From Sphingomonas populi (GTDB lineage: Bacteria; Pseudomonadota; Alphaproteobacteria; Sphingomonadales; Sphingomonadaceae): a stretch of 64,000 nucleotides of DNA. Positions 1-9,257 of the stretch are shown piece by piece; position 1 is the stretch's first letter, and each line of letters begins with the position of its first letter. The DNA lies in contig NZ_SGIS01000006.1 of NCBI RefSeq assembly GCF_004208535.1, positions 18,342 through 82,341 of the forward strand, written 5' to 3'. Under the pieces are notes generated by a model, which had not been told where the DNA came from, made no database searches, and saw nothing but the letters and a program-made list of their open reading frames with translations. The position numbers and the translations under genes are program-made.

Positions 1-838
1 CAGTCGGCAATAGCAGCCCGCGCGCTTCCTCGCGCACCGCCATCTCGCCGACCTCGACCGTGCCGCCGAGATCGCCGAGCGCCTGACGCACCACCTCGCC
101 GATCGCCAGCGCCGACATCCGCACCGCATAGACGGTCAGCACCAGGAACTTGCTGTCGGCATCAAGCAGCCGGCGGCAATCCGCGATCAGGCCGGGCAGC
201 CCTTCTTCGAGCCGCCACACTTCGCCATCGGGACCGCGCCCGAACTTGGGTGGATCGAGGAAAATTCCGTCATAGCGCTTGCCGCGCCGGACCTCGCGCG
301 CGGCGAACTTGGTCGCGTCATCGACCATCCAGCGAATCGGACGGTCGGCGAGATCGGACAGGAAGGCATTGGCCTTGCCGGCCTCGACCGACTTCTTCGA
401 GGCATCGACATGCGTGACGCCCGCGCCTTTGGCCGCCAGCGCCAGCGTGCCGACGCCGGTATAGCCGAACAGGTTGAGCACCTGGTCACCCTCGGCGATG
501 GCTTCGCGCATCCACGCCCATTGCGGTGCCATGTCGGGGAAGAACGCGAGGTGACGGAACGGCGTGTTCTGCGCGGTGAACAGCAACTCCTCCCAGCGCA
601 CATGCCAGCCGCCGCGCGGCACGTCGCGCGACAGATGCCAGCGCCCGCCGCCCTCTTCGTCCGACGCGCCGATGAAATCGCCGTCGGCCTCCCAATGGTC
701 CGACGCCGGCGCCCACATCGCCTGCGGCTCGGGGCGGATGAAGCGGAAGCGGCCGTAGCGTTCGAGCTTGCGGCCGTTGCCCGAGTCGATCAGCCCGTAA
801 TCAGGCCACGGTTCGGCGATGAGGGTTTGAAGCTGCAT
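1..838 (-). CDS. Class I SAM-dependent rRNA methyltransferase, 3' end cut by window edge
   Basis: About 279 codons are visible from an ATG at 838-836 and the frame stays open to base 1, so the C-terminus is missing. The protein has an N-terminal beta-rich part (residues 1-90), then a Rossmann methyltransferase domain. The SAM-binding glycine motif NLFGYTGVG is at about 122-130, an acidic residue follows in THVDAS, and the substrate motif DPPKFG is at about 195-200. A DPPKFG/DPPAF motif is typical of the RlmI/RlmK-type 23S rRNA m5C or m2G methyltransferases. I infer an RNA methyltransferase; the exact target base cannot be read from sequence. It follows thrC in the same direction across a 186-base repeat-rich gap, so it may have its own promoter. 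Confidence 0.85.
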   Translation of the reverse strand, partial: MQLQTLIAEPWPDYGLIDSGNGRKLERYGRFRFIRPEPQAMWAPASDHWEADGDFIGASDEEGGGRWHLSRDVPRGGWHVRWEELLFTAQNTPFRHLAFFPDMAPQWAWMREAIAEGDQVLNLFGYTGVGTLALAAKGAGVTHVDASKKSVEAGKANAFLSDLADRPIRWMVDDATKFAAREVRRGKRYDGIFLDPPKFGRGPDGEVWRLEEGLPGLIADCRRLLDADSKFLVLTVYAVRMSALAIGEVVRQALGDLGGTVEVGEMAVREEARGLLLPT

Positions 839-1024
839 CCTATTCCCCTCCCTGGAAGGGAGGGGTTAGGGATGGGTTGGTCTCGGGGGAACGCCGCGCC
901 GGCCTCGAGCCGACCCACCCCCGACCCAGCAACGGGTCGGTCATGCCCCCGGCATGACCTGAACAGCGCGGGGCGCTGTTCACCCGTTGCTCTTTCAGGG
1001 AGGGGAGAAGCGCGGAATGCAACC
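839..1024. repeat. Intergenic repeat-rich element between thrC and methyltransferase
   Basis: This gap is built from imperfect inverted repeats. One outer pair is CCCCTCCCTGGAA near 845 against TTTCAGGGAGGGG near 1000. An inner pair contains CGACCC/GGGTCGG around 910-940, and the palindromic ATGCCCCCGGCAT lies near 942-954. It resembles the short extragenic repeats common in sphingomonad genomes. No ORF here looks real. Confidence 0.55.
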
Positions 1025-2425
1025 TCACCGCGCCACCGCACGCTCGGCGATATACGCCGTCACCGCCTCGAACGTGCCGGGCAACGTCGCATAGCGTTCC
1101 TCGCGGTCGAACAGGTCGCCGACGCGCGCGGGCAGGCTCGGGCGCATACCCGTGGCGCGCTCGACCGCATCGCCGAACTTGGCCGGGTGCGCCGTCGCGA
1201 GCGTCACCACCGGCACATCCGCCGGCAGCCCGGCGCGGCGCGCGGCGGCGAGGCCGATCGCGGTGTGCGGGTCGATCACTTGCCCCGCATCCTCGCTCGC
1301 CCAGCGCATCGCCAGCGCCATGTCGTCGAGATCGATCCGGTCGCTGGCGAACAGCGCCGACGCGCCACCGGCCTGCGCGTTGGTAAGCCGCATCGCCTTG
1401 CTCGCCTCGAACCCCTGCATCTGCGCGGCGAGCGCATGCCCGTCGCGCCCGCCAAGATCGAACAGCAGCCGCTCGAAATTGCTCGACACCTGAATGTCCA
1501 TCGACGGGCTCGGTGTCGGCACGACGGTGCCTTGCGAATAGTCGCCCGCGCTGAGCGCGCGGTGGAGGATGTCGTTGACGTTGGTCGCGACGATCAGCTT
1601 GGCGACGGGCAGGCCCATCTTCGCGGCGACATAGCCGGCGAACACATCGCCGAAATTGCCGGTCGGCACCGCGAACGCGACCGGCCGCTCGGGCGCGCCG
1701 AGCCGGACGGCGGCGTAGAAATAATAGACCACCTGCGCCATCAGCCGCGCCCAGTTGATCGAATTGACCGCCGACAGCGCGAACGTGCCCGAGAAATCAG
1801 GATCGTTGAACATCGCCTTCACCAGCGCCTGACAATCGTCGAAGCTGGCATTCTCCAGCGCGAGATTGTGGACGTTGGGGGCGAGCACGGTGGTCATCTG
1901 GCGGCGCTGCACCTCGGACACTCGGCCCTTGGGGTGCAGCATGAAGATATCGACGCCGGCACGGCCCGCGAGCGCGTCGATCGCCGCCGAGCCAGTATCG
2001 CCCGAGGTCGCGCCGATCACGGTGACGTGATGCTGCGAGCCGGCGAGGAACCGCTCGAACATCAGCCCGAGCAATTGCAGCGCGACATCCTTGAACGCGA
2101 GCGTCGGGCCGTGGAACAGTTCGAGCAGCCAATGCTGGTGATCGAGCTGGACAAGCGGGGTGACGGCGGCGTGGGCGAAGCGGCCATAGGCTTGCTCGCA
2201 CAAGCTCCGCAGATCCTCGCGCGAGAGCGTGCCTTCGACGAACGGCGCCATCACCGCGACGGCGGTGTCGACATAGGACGCGCCGCGCAGTGCCGCGATC
2301 TCCTCGGTCGAGAGGCTCGGCCAGGCTTCGGGCAGGTACAGGCCGCCATCGCTGGCGAGGCCGGCGAGCGTGACCTGTTCGAAATCGAGGGCGGGCGCAT
2401 CCCCGCGCGTGCTGATGTAGCGCAT
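1025..2425 (-). CDS. thrC: Threonine synthase
   Basis: The 466-residue protein has the usual length of bacterial PLP-dependent threonine synthase, which converts O-phospho-L-homoserine to L-threonine in the cytoplasm. It begins MRYISTRG, as is typical of the family. The PLP-binding lysine lies in HGPTLAFKDVA (K112). The motifs GATSGDTGSAA and AVPTGNFGD, which bind PLP phosphate and substrate, are both present. It lies downstream of SURF1 across a 200-base gap holding a large inverted repeat, so it may be transcribed separately from the cytochrome oxidase genes. Linkage of thrC to the cta group is common in sphingomonads. Confidence 0.97.
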   Translation of the reverse strand: MRYISTRGDAPALDFEQVTLAGLASDGGLYLPEAWPSLSTEEIAALRGASYVDTAVAVMAPFVEGTLSREDLRSLCEQAYGRFAHAAVTPLVQLDHQHWLLELFHGPTLAFKDVALQLLGLMFERFLAGSQHHVTVIGATSGDTGSAAIDALAGRAGVDIFMLHPKGRVSEVQRRQMTTVLAPNVHNLALENASFDDCQALVKAMFNDPDFSGTFALSAVNSINWARLMAQVVYYFYAAVRLGAPERPVAFAVPTGNFGDVFAGYVAAKMGLPVAKLIVATNVNDILHRALSAGDYSQGTVVPTPSPSMDIQVSSNFERLLFDLGGRDGHALAAQMQGFEASKAMRLTNAQAGGASALFASDRIDLDDMALAMRWASEDAGQVIDPHTAIGLAAARRAGLPADVPVVTLATAHPAKFGDAVERATGMRPSLPARVGDLFDREERYATLPGTFEAVTAYIAERAVAR

Positions 2426-2540
2426 AGGCCGGTCGGGTTAGCGACGTGTGCGGTTCATCGCAACCTGCCGTTCGCGGCGTCCTGCCCTCCGTTCGTGCTG
2501 AGCCTTTGGAAGCAGGTGCCCCAGCCGCCCGTTAGACGTG

Positions 2541-2614
2541 ACCCCAGCGCAAGCTGGGGTCTTTCGGAACAGCGCGTGACAAGAGCCGCGAAAGACCCCA
2601 GCTTGCGCTGGGGT
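2541..2614. repeat. Perfect 26-bp inverted repeat (REP-like)
   Basis: The arm 2541-2566 (ACCCCAGCGCAAGCTGGGGT then CTTTCG) is repeated exactly in inverse at 2589-2614, with a 22-base spacer. Each arm is itself nearly palindromic. It lies between SURF1 and thrC, where the transcript could fold into a very stable hairpin and act as a terminator or RNA stabiliser. No T-tract follows on either strand. Confidence 0.85.
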
Positions 2615-2628
2615 GACGATGGCGGTGG

Positions 2629-3240
2629 TCAGCCCCGCTTCCGCAACGCCAGCGCATAAATGATCGCCGCGATCCCCGCGAACACGAACCACTGCACCGC
2701 ATAGGCGAGATGGTTGTTGGGCACCGACGACAGATCGGCCGGCGGGTTCGCCGCCAGTCCGGCGAGCGGCGGATCGGCGACGATGATCAGCGTCCGGGGC
2801 ACGCGGCCGAACAGCCCCGCGATCAGCGGCTGGTGATCGGGCGCATACGCGAGATAGCCCTCCACCCTGCCGCCGCGCCATGTCGGTTTGGTGTTGGGCG
2901 CACCGCTCACGCCGATCTGCACCGCGAAGCCCGGGCCTTCCGCGCCGGTGCGGCAATGCGCGATCTGGCGCCAGCCGGGCTTGCCACGCGCGTCATGCCC
3001 GCCTTCGCTGCTCCAGCCCGCCGGTTGCAGGCAGAGGGCGCCCGCGCGCCGGAACAGCAGGTCATCGCCGAGCGGCACGCGCGGGAAAGTGATCGCGGGC
3101 AGGTCTCGGTTCACCGCCAGTCGGGCGAGCAGCGCTTCCTTCTCGGCCCTGCGCTGGAGTTGCCACACGCCCAGCCCGATCATCGCCGCGACGGCGAGCG
3201 CGACGAGCAGCGTGGCGATGATCGGAACGCGTCGCTTCAA
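2629..3240 (-). CDS. SURF1 family cytochrome oxidase assembly protein
   Basis: SURF1 proteins assist maturation of the haem a centre of cytochrome c oxidase at the inner membrane. The predicted 203-residue protein has the family layout: an N-terminal membrane helix (about residues 4-24, containing ATLLVALAVAAMIGLGVWQL), a periplasmic domain with GVWQLQRR and RGGRVEGYL, and a C-terminal helix (YAVQWFVFAGIAAIIYALAL). I chose the TTG at 3240 because it overlaps the stop of the preceding DUF983 gene as TTGA, a translational coupling. A longer frame back to 3318 would run over DUF983. It is the last gene of the cta cluster before thrC. Confidence 0.9.
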   Translation of the reverse strand: MKRRVPIIATLLVALAVAAMIGLGVWQLQRRAEKEALLARLAVNRDLPAITFPRVPLGDDLLFRRAGALCLQPAGWSSEGGHDARGKPGWRQIAHCRTGAEGPGFAVQIGVSGAPNTKPTWRGGRVEGYLAYAPDHQPLIAGLFGRVPRTLIIVADPPLAGLAANPPADLSSVPNNHLAYAVQWFVFAGIAAIIYALALRKRG

Positions 3241-3647
3241 GGCGCGATTCGCCCCTCGCGCGCGGCGTTGCGATATTCGCTGACGAGCAGCGCCGCCTTG
3301 GTGATGCGCAGCGACCACATCGTGCCGCCGAGCGTGACCGGAATCCAGATCAACGCCTGCAGCCAGAACGGCGGCGCGAGCGTGAGTTGCAGCCAGATCG
3401 CCAGCCCGACGACGATCGCGCCGAGGATCAGGATCAGGAACGCCGCCGGCCCGTCACCGACATTGAAGCCCGCGATATCGAGCCCGCACACACGGCAGCG
3501 ATCGGCGAAGGCAGTCCAGCCGTTGAACAAAGTCGGCGAACCACAGCGCGGGCACAGCCCCTTCAGCGAAGCCTCGACGAGACTCGGCGGTGTCGTGGGC
3601 GGCGTAGAACTGGGCGGTGTCGGCGCCACGGGATCGGGAGCCGTCAC
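3237..3647 (-). CDS. DUF983 zinc-ribbon membrane protein
   Basis: This is a 136-residue protein of the DUF983 family, found in alphaproteobacterial cta operons but of undefined biochemical role. Two CxxC pairs (C32/C35 in CPRC, C51/C54 in CRVC) form a predicted zinc ribbon. Two membrane helices follow (about 70-90 and 95-115). The N-terminus is proline/threonine rich. I chose the GTG at 3647, ten bases past the ctaE stop; an upstream in-frame start at 3698 would overlap ctaE. Its position between ctaE and SURF1 suggests a role in oxidase assembly, perhaps metal or redox related, which is inference. Confidence 0.85.
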   Translation of the reverse strand: MTAPDPVAPTPPSSTPPTTPPSLVEASLKGLCPRCGSPTLFNGWTAFADRCRVCGLDIAGFNVGDGPAAFLILILGAIVVGLAIWLQLTLAPPFWLQALIWIPVTLGGTMWSLRITKAALLVSEYRNAAREGRIAP

Positions 3648-3657
3648 CAGCGCACGC

Positions 3658-4572
3658 TCAACCTGCGTGGACCGGCGCTCCCCAGCCGCCCCACACATAG
3701 ATGGCCGCGAACAGGAACAGCCACACCACGTCGACGAAATGCCAATACCAGGCCGCTGCCTCGAAGCCGAAATGCTGGCGCGGAGTGAAATCGCCGCGAT
3801 AGACGCGCACGAGATTCACGATCAGGAAGATCGTGCCGATGATGACGTGGAAGCCGTGGAACCCGGTCGCCATGAAGAACGCCGAGGTGTAATTGATCCC
3901 CTTGAACGGGAACGGTGCCTCCGAATATTCATAGGCCTGGATCGAGCTGAAGATCAGGCCGAGCACGATCGTCAGCCACAGCCCCTTTTTTACGCTGTCA
4001 TGCTCGCCGACGCCGATCAGCCCCCACAGCCCCTTCAGCGCGCCGCCGCGCTGGTTGTGGATCAGCGCGTGGTGCGACCACGTCAGCGTCGTGCCAGACA
4101 GCAGCAGAATCAACGTGTTGAGCAGCGGGAAACGGAAGGCGTCGATCACCTCCAGCCCCTTGGGCGGCCACACCGCGTTCGCCGCCGCCGCATCGGTGGC
4201 GAGGCTGACGGTGCGGCTGACCGCATCGTAGATCAGCGGGCGCGGAAACAGCGAGAAATCGAAGAACGCCCAGAACCAGCCGACGAAGAACATCACTTCG
4301 GAGGCGATGAACAGCACCATGCCGTAGCGCAGGTGAAGCTGGACGACGGGGGTATGGTCGCCGGCATGCGCCTCGGTGAGAACCTTGCCCCACCACAGGA
4401 ACATCGTCGCGATGACGAGTGCCACGCCGAGGAAGAACACCGCGCCGCCGTACGCCGCCGAGTGCATCCACATAATGCCGCCGACCGCCATCACGCCGCC
4501 GGCGAACGCGCCCATGATCGGCGCGATGTCCGGCGGCAGGATATGATATGCGTGGTTCTTAGCGCCGGCCAT
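3658..4572 (-). CDS. ctaE: Cytochrome c oxidase subunit III
   Basis: The 304-residue polytopic protein matches subunit III of aa3-type oxidase, which stabilises the catalytic core and the proton uptake path. It begins MAGAKNHAYHILPPD and has about seven membrane helices. The family motifs FFVGWFWAFF, TTLTWSHHALI and FFMATGFHGFHVIIGT are present, the last carrying the conserved histidines near the end. An insertion of about 25 residues between helices 2 and 3 (YDAVSRTVSLATDAAAANAVWPPKG region) is common in alphaproteobacterial forms. It follows ctaG by 34 bases. Confidence 0.97.
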   Translation of the reverse strand: MAGAKNHAYHILPPDIAPIMGAFAGGVMAVGGIMWMHSAAYGGAVFFLGVALVIATMFLWWGKVLTEAHAGDHTPVVQLHLRYGMVLFIASEVMFFVGWFWAFFDFSLFPRPLIYDAVSRTVSLATDAAAANAVWPPKGLEVIDAFRFPLLNTLILLLSGTTLTWSHHALIHNQRGGALKGLWGLIGVGEHDSVKKGLWLTIVLGLIFSSIQAYEYSEAPFPFKGINYTSAFFMATGFHGFHVIIGTIFLIVNLVRVYRGDFTPRQHFGFEAAAWYWHFVDVVWLFLFAAIYVWGGWGAPVHAG

Positions 4573-4606
4573 CTCTCTCGTCCCCGTTTATCGGTTTGGT
4601 GGCACC

Positions 4607-5140
4607 CTAGCCTTTGGTCTTCGTGGAATCCACCGGGTAAAATGTGTAACTGAGCGTGATCGTCTGCACGTCGTTCGCATCGGGATCGGCGAGGATCTTG
4701 GGATCGACGAAGAAGATCACCGGCATGCGTGCGGTCTCACCGGGTTTGAGCGTCTGCTGGGTGAAGCAGAAGCACTGGATCTTGGTGAAATATTTGCCGA
4801 CCTGATACGGCGTGACGTTGAAGGTCGCGCTGCCGGTGATGGTGTGATCGGTCGTGTTGGTGGCGGTGAAGAACGCCATGTCGCGCGCGCCGACATCGAC
4901 CGTGTCGCTCGGCGATTCGGGTACGAACTTCCAGCCCATGTGCGGCGCGACGTTGGTGTCGAAATCAATGCGAATCGTGTGATCGACCGCGCCGGGCGCG
5001 GCGTTGGCGCGCTGCGTGGTGCCGTTGAGGCCGGTCGCCTGGCAGAACATCCGGTATAGCGGCACGCTCGCGCTTGCCAGCCCGGTCATGAACACCAGCG
5101 GGATCATCGCCAGCAATGCGGTGCGCAGCTTCGGACTCAA
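4607..5140 (-). CDS. ctaG: Cytochrome c oxidase assembly protein CtaG/Cox11
   Basis: Cox11/CtaG delivers copper to the CuB site of subunit I. The 177-residue protein has an N-terminal membrane helix (about 8-26) and a periplasmic immunoglobulin-like domain. It carries the copper-binding CFCF motif (about 123-126, followed by TQQ) and an N-terminal conserved cysteine in YRMFCQATGL. The start is a TTG at 5140 that overlaps the stop of the preceding small gene as TTGA. Length and position match the family. Confidence 0.95.
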   Translation of the reverse strand: MSPKLRTALLAMIPLVFMTGLASASVPLYRMFCQATGLNGTTQRANAAPGAVDHTIRIDFDTNVAPHMGWKFVPESPSDTVDVGARDMAFFTATNTTDHTITGSATFNVTPYQVGKYFTKIQCFCFTQQTLKPGETARMPVIFFVDPKILADPDANDVQTITLSYTFYPVDSTKTKG

Positions 5141-5271
5141 TGTGCCATCCCCGCCTTGATCTTGGCGATGGTGATCGCGAACACCAGCACCACGAACGCG
5201 CCGAGGATCAGCCCCAGCACCAGCGCGCGCGAGCGTTGCCGCGCGCGGATCTCGTCATCGCGCTTGGCCAT
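5137..5271 (-). CDS. Small single-pass membrane protein in the cta operon
   Basis: This 44-residue ORF has a charged N-terminus ([15 protein letters not shown]), one membrane helix (about 17-37, rich in L, V, I, A and F) and a short tail KAGMAH. Its ATG overlaps the ctaB stop as TGATG and its stop overlaps the ctaG TTG start, so it fits exactly between two oxidase assembly genes. Similar tiny ORFs occur at this place in other alphaproteobacterial cta operons. I infer an accessory or assembly peptide of the oxidase; no catalytic residues are visible. Confidence 0.85.
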   Translation of the reverse strand: MAKRDDEIRARQRSRALVLGLILGAFVVLVFAITIAKIKAGMAH

Positions 5272-6176
5272 CAGGCGAGCCACTTGTCGGCGACGACCGC
5301 GCCGAAGATGATGAACAGATACAGGATCGACCAGGCGAACAGCCGCTTCTCCGGCACCATCCGGTCGTCGGGGCCAGTGGTGCGCGTCGCGACATGCACG
5401 ACAAGCCCGGCGAACACCCCGGTCGTGACCAGCGCCACCGCGCCATAAAGCATGCCGCTCAGCCCCAAGGCCCAGGGCGCGAGTGCGGTCAGCGCCATCG
5501 GGATCGTGTACAGGCCGATCTGCCGCCGGGTGACGCGCTCGCCCGCCACCACCGGCAGCATCGGGATGCCCGCCGCGCCGTAATCGCTGCGCATGAACAG
5601 CGCGAGTGCCCAGAAATGCGGCGGCGTCCACAGGAAGACGAGCGCGAACAGCAGCAGCGGCAGCGGCGCCACGCCGCCGGTCGCGGCAGCCCAGCCGATC
5701 AGCGGCGGGAACGCGCCGGCGGCGCCGCCGATGACGATGTTCTGCGGGGTGCGGCGCTTGAGCCAGACGGTATAGACCAGCACGTAGAACAGGATCGACA
5801 CGGCCAGGATCGCGGCGGCGACGAGATTCACCGCCAGCCCCATCAGGATCACCGAGAACGCCGACAGGCCGACGCCGAACTGGAGCGCGGTCTCGCGGTC
5901 CATGCGTCCGGCGGGGAGCGGGCGGCGTTCGGTGCGGCGCATCTTGGCGTCGAGATCGGCCTCATACCATTGGTTGAGCGCGCCGGCCGCGCCCGCGCCG
6001 AGCGCGATGCACAGGATCGCGGTGAAGCCGATCACGGGATCGATCCGCACCGGCGCGGCGAGCATCCCGCACAGGCCGGTGAAGACGACGAGGCTCATCA
6101 CGCGCGGCTTGGTGAGCGCGAGGAAATCGCGCGCGTGCGCCGGGACGATGGGGGAAGGTGCGGTGGTGACGGTCAT
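5271..6176 (-). CDS. ctaB: Protoheme IX farnesyltransferase (haem O synthase)
   Basis: CtaB transfers a farnesyl group to haem b, giving haem O, the precursor of haem a for the oxidase. The 301-residue protein is a UbiA-family prenyltransferase with about nine membrane helices. The first aspartate-rich motif is [15 protein letters not shown], and the second conserved loop includes [18 protein letters not shown]. It begins with an N-terminal stretch leading to [18 protein letters not shown], the standard family start. It lies 75 bases after ctaD, across a hairpin. Confidence 0.97.
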   Translation of the reverse strand: MTVTTAPSPIVPAHARDFLALTKPRVMSLVVFTGLCGMLAAPVRIDPVIGFTAILCIALGAGAAGALNQWYEADLDAKMRRTERRPLPAGRMDRETALQFGVGLSAFSVILMGLAVNLVAAAILAVSILFYVLVYTVWLKRRTPQNIVIGGAAGAFPPLIGWAAATGGVAPLPLLLFALVFLWTPPHFWALALFMRSDYGAAGIPMLPVVAGERVTRRQIGLYTIPMALTALAPWALGLSGMLYGAVALVTTGVFAGLVVHVATRTTGPDDRMVPEKRLFAWSILYLFIIFGAVVADKWLA

Positions 6177-6199
6177 GATGGAACCGCGCCATACAGGCG

Positions 6200-6223
6200 C
6201 GCGACCTTTGCGGAAAGGCCGCG
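6200..6223 (-). promoter_or_regulatory. Intercistronic hairpin between ctaD and ctaB
   Basis: On the minus-strand transcript CGCGGCCTTT can pair with AAAGGTCGCG as a 10-bp stem with one G-U pair and a four-base loop. No T-tract follows, so it is more likely an RNA-processing or partial attenuation element than a full terminator. This is inferred from sequence symmetry only. Confidence 0.4.
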
Positions 6224-6251
6224 ACCCGAAACGATCGCGGCCGTACCCATG

Positions 6252-7943
6252 TCAGTGATGGCCATCGCCGCCGTCGATCACCGGCAGCGTCTCGAACTGG
6301 TGGTAGGGCGGCGGGCTCGACAGCGTCCATTCGAGCGTCGTCGCACCCTCGCCCCACGGGCTGTCACCCGCCGGCTTGCCCGCGAACAGCGACCAGATGA
6401 TGTTGACGAAGAAGAAGATCATCGAGAACGCCATGACCATATAGCCGATCGTGGCGAAGTGGTTCCAATATTGGAGCGCATCGGTGTAATCCGGCACGCG
6501 GCGCTGCATGTTCTGCAGCCCCAGGAAGTGCATCGGGAAGAACAGCATGTTCACGCCGATGAAGAAAATGTAGAAATGCACCTGGCCGAGCGCTTCGTTG
6601 TACATCCGCCCCGACATCTTGGGGAACCAGTAATAGAAGCCCGCGAACAGCGAGAACACCGCGCCGAGCGACAGCACGTAGTGGAAGTGCGCGACGACGT
6701 AATAGCTGTCCTGCATGTAATCGTCGATGCCGCCGTTGGCGAGCACCACGCCGGTCACGCCGCCGACGGTGAACATGAAGATGAAGCCGATCGCCCACAG
6801 CATCGGCGTCTTGAAGGTGAGCGAACCGCCCCACATCGTCGCGATCCATGAGAAGATCTTGATGCCGGTCGGCACCGCGATCACCATCGTCGCGGCGGTG
6901 AAGTACATCTTGGTGTTCACGCTGAGGCCGGTGGTGAACATGTGGTGCGCCCACACCACGAAGCCGACCACGCCGATCGCCACCATCGCATAGGCCATGC
7001 CGAGATAGCCGAAGATCGGCTTCTTCGAGAAGGTCGAGATGACATGGCTGACGATGCCGAAGCCCGGCAGGATCATGATGTACACTTCGGGGTGGCCGAA
7101 GAACCAGAACAGATGCTGGTACAGGATCGGATCACCGCCGCCGGCGGGATCGAAGAAGGTCGTGCCGAAATTGCGGTCGGTCAGCAGCATCGTGATGGCG
7201 GCGGCGAGCACGGGCAGCGACAGCAGCAGCAGGAACGCCGTCACCAGCACCGACCAGACGAACAGCGGCATCTTGTGCAGCGTCATGCCCGGCGCGCGCA
7301 TGTTGAAGATGGTGGTGATGAAGTTGATCGCGCCGAGGATCGACGACGCACCGGCGAGATGCAGCGACAGGATCGCCATGTCGACGCTCGGCCCCGGCTC
7401 GCCATAAGTGGAGAGCGGCGCATACACGGTCCAGCCGGTGCCGGCGCCGCCGAAGAACGGCGAGGCGAGCAGCAGCGTGAACGAGGGGATCAGCAGCCAG
7501 AAGCTGATGTTGTTCATGCGCGGGAACGCCATGTCGGGCGCGCCGATCATGATCGGCACGAACCAGTTGCCGAACCCGCCGATCATCGCGGGCATCACCA
7601 TGAAGAACACCATGATGAGGCCGTGCGCGGTGATGAGCACGTTCCACAGGTGCAGCGAATGGTCGAGGCCCTGTTCGCCGCCGGGCAGCCACGCCGCCCA
7701 ATAGTTGAGATACTGGATACCCGGCTGCGACAGTTCGGCGCGCATCAGCCCCGAAATCCCGCCACCGATGATCCCCGCGCAAATCGCGAAGAGCAGGTAG
7801 AGCGTGCCGATGTCCTTGTGGTTGGTCGACATGAACCAACGCGCGAAGAAGGCGGGCTTGTGGTCCGCGTCATGATGCGCGTGGCCGTGGCCGTGGTCGC
7901 CATGCGCCTCGAAGGCGGACGGATGGAGCGCGGTGTCGGTCAT
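6252..7943 (-). CDS. ctaD: Cytochrome c oxidase subunit I (aa3 type)
   Basis: This 563-residue protein is the catalytic subunit of the haem-copper oxidase. It has twelve predicted membrane helices. [17 protein letters not shown] carries the CuB-ligand histidine and the cross-linked tyrosine of A1-type enzymes, HHMFTTGLS carries further CuB ligands, and [10 protein letters not shown] carries the haem ligands. [12 protein letters not shown] has the D-channel entrance aspartate, so a proton-pumping A-type enzyme is expected. Oddly, the N-terminus before the first helix is histidine-rich ([16 protein letters not shown]), which could bind metal. The start lies 3 bases after the ctaC stop. Confidence 0.98.
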   Translation of the reverse strand: MTDTALHPSAFEAHGDHGHGHAHHDADHKPAFFARWFMSTNHKDIGTLYLLFAICAGIIGGGISGLMRAELSQPGIQYLNYWAAWLPGGEQGLDHSLHLWNVLITAHGLIMVFFMVMPAMIGGFGNWFVPIMIGAPDMAFPRMNNISFWLLIPSFTLLLASPFFGGAGTGWTVYAPLSTYGEPGPSVDMAILSLHLAGASSILGAINFITTIFNMRAPGMTLHKMPLFVWSVLVTAFLLLLSLPVLAAAITMLLTDRNFGTTFFDPAGGGDPILYQHLFWFFGHPEVYIMILPGFGIVSHVISTFSKKPIFGYLGMAYAMVAIGVVGFVVWAHHMFTTGLSVNTKMYFTAATMVIAVPTGIKIFSWIATMWGGSLTFKTPMLWAIGFIFMFTVGGVTGVVLANGGIDDYMQDSYYVVAHFHYVLSLGAVFSLFAGFYYWFPKMSGRMYNEALGQVHFYIFFIGVNMLFFPMHFLGLQNMQRRVPDYTDALQYWNHFATIGYMVMAFSMIFFFVNIIWSLFAGKPAGDSPWGEGATTLEWTLSSPPPYHQFETLPVIDGGDGHH

Positions 7944-7946
7944 GCC

Positions 7947-9044
7947 TTATTGTCCCGCATTGCCGGCGCCGGCGGGATTGGCCGTCGCGCCTTGAGTGAC
8001 TGTAGGAGCTTGCTCCGTCGCATTATCGACGGGTGCAGTCGAATTGCCCGCTTCGAACGCAGCGCCCGTTTCGGGCAACGGCTGCGCGGCGGCGATCGCG
8101 GCGGCGGGCTTGCCGGTCGGCATCGTGCCGCCCTTCGCCTTCACCCACTGCGCGAATACGGCTGGCGACACCGCCTCGACCGTGATCGGCATATAGCCGT
8201 GGCGCGCGCCGCACAGTTCGGAGCAGACGCCGAAATAGACGCCGGGCTTCTCGATCGTGAAGCTGGTCTCGTTGAGGCGCCCCGGCACCGCATCGAGCTT
8301 GATCCAGAACGCGGGGATCGCCCAGCTATGGATCACGTCGTTCGAGGTGGTGATGAGGCGGATCGGCACGCCGTACGGCAGCACAACGCGGTTGTCGGTG
8401 GCGAGCAGGCGCGGGCCGTCGGCATCGGTGCGGGCGCGCTCGCCCTTGCCGACTTCCTTCGGCTCTTTCAGCATGTTGGCCGTGATCTCGAACCCGCCAT
8501 TGTCGGGATATTGATACGACCAATACCATTGGTTGCCGATCGCCTTGAGCGTCACGGCATTGTCTGGCGCGGGCTTGTACTGCGCGTTGAGCAGGCCGAT
8601 CGACGGCAAAGCGATGCCGAGCAGGATCAGCACCGGCAACCCGGTCCACAACACTTCGAGGATGGTGTTGTGCGAGGTCTTGGTCGCCACCGGCTGCGCG
8701 GCGCGGCGATAGCGCACCACCACCCAGGCGAGCAGGAGCAGCACGAACACGCAGATGATCGTGATGAGCGGGAACAGGATGACGTCATGGAACCACAAGG
8801 CGCGACGGCCATTCGGCGTCACCTGCGGCTGGATCGTGACCTTGCCGTCGACCGGCATGCCGATTCCGGCGACCGGCAGCATCGCGGGCGCGCCGTCCAT
8901 CGCGAGCATCGGATCGGCCTTGGCAGGAGCAGCCGCCACAGCGGGCGCTGCCGGCGGCGCGGCGGGGGCGGCCACAGCCTGCCCCAAGCCGGCAAGCGCG
9001 AGGCCCGCCGCAAGTACGATGCCCTTCAAGCCCATGATCCGCAT
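7947..9044 (-). CDS. ctaC: Cytochrome c oxidase subunit II
   Basis: Subunit II accepts electrons from cytochrome c at the CuA centre. The 365-residue protein has a signal peptide (about 1-26, ending GQAVAAPAA), an Ala/Pro-rich linker, two membrane helices and a periplasmic cupredoxin domain. The CuA site motif CSELCGARHGYM has Cys274 and Cys278. QWYWSYQYPD, the aromatic cytochrome c docking region, is present. A long low-complexity C-terminal tail (Ala/Gly/Pro/Asn rich, about 320-365) extends beyond the core. It is the first gene of the cta operon; the promoter should lie in 9045-9257, shared with divergent pyrE. Confidence 0.97.
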   Translation of the reverse strand: MRIMGLKGIVLAAGLALAGLGQAVAAPAAPPAAPAVAAAPAKADPMLAMDGAPAMLPVAGIGMPVDGKVTIQPQVTPNGRRALWFHDVILFPLITIICVFVLLLLAWVVVRYRRAAQPVATKTSHNTILEVLWTGLPVLILLGIALPSIGLLNAQYKPAPDNAVTLKAIGNQWYWSYQYPDNGGFEITANMLKEPKEVGKGERARTDADGPRLLATDNRVVLPYGVPIRLITTSNDVIHSWAIPAFWIKLDAVPGRLNETSFTIEKPGVYFGVCSELCGARHGYMPITVEAVSPAVFAQWVKAKGGTMPTGKPAAAIAAAQPLPETGAAFEAGNSTAPVDNATEQAPTVTQGATANPAGAGNAGQ

Positions 9045-9257
9045 CCCGTATCCTCGCCCCTGTAGAATACGCCGAGTCCTGCTACGACGCCGGGCGAGAT
9101 TACGCCCAATTTTTCCGACCTATACGCAAGCGACCCGCCGCCCTCAAGCACGAAGCCGTGTTTATTTGGCGATGCCGCACGTCCCCGGCGTTGCGCCCGA
9201 GCGACACGCCTCCTAATCAGGCGCACCTTGTCCGCCCAACCTGCCGAGCCAGCGCCG

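Noticed and set aside
410..2659. A 749-codon plus-strand ORF over thrC
   Set aside because: It is antisense to thrC and to the methyltransferase gene, rich in Arg/His/Ala/Glu, with no family motif. Such shadow ORFs occur over most genes in this high-GC sequence (also near 2710-4653, 6942-9065, 37000-38950, 56320-58983).
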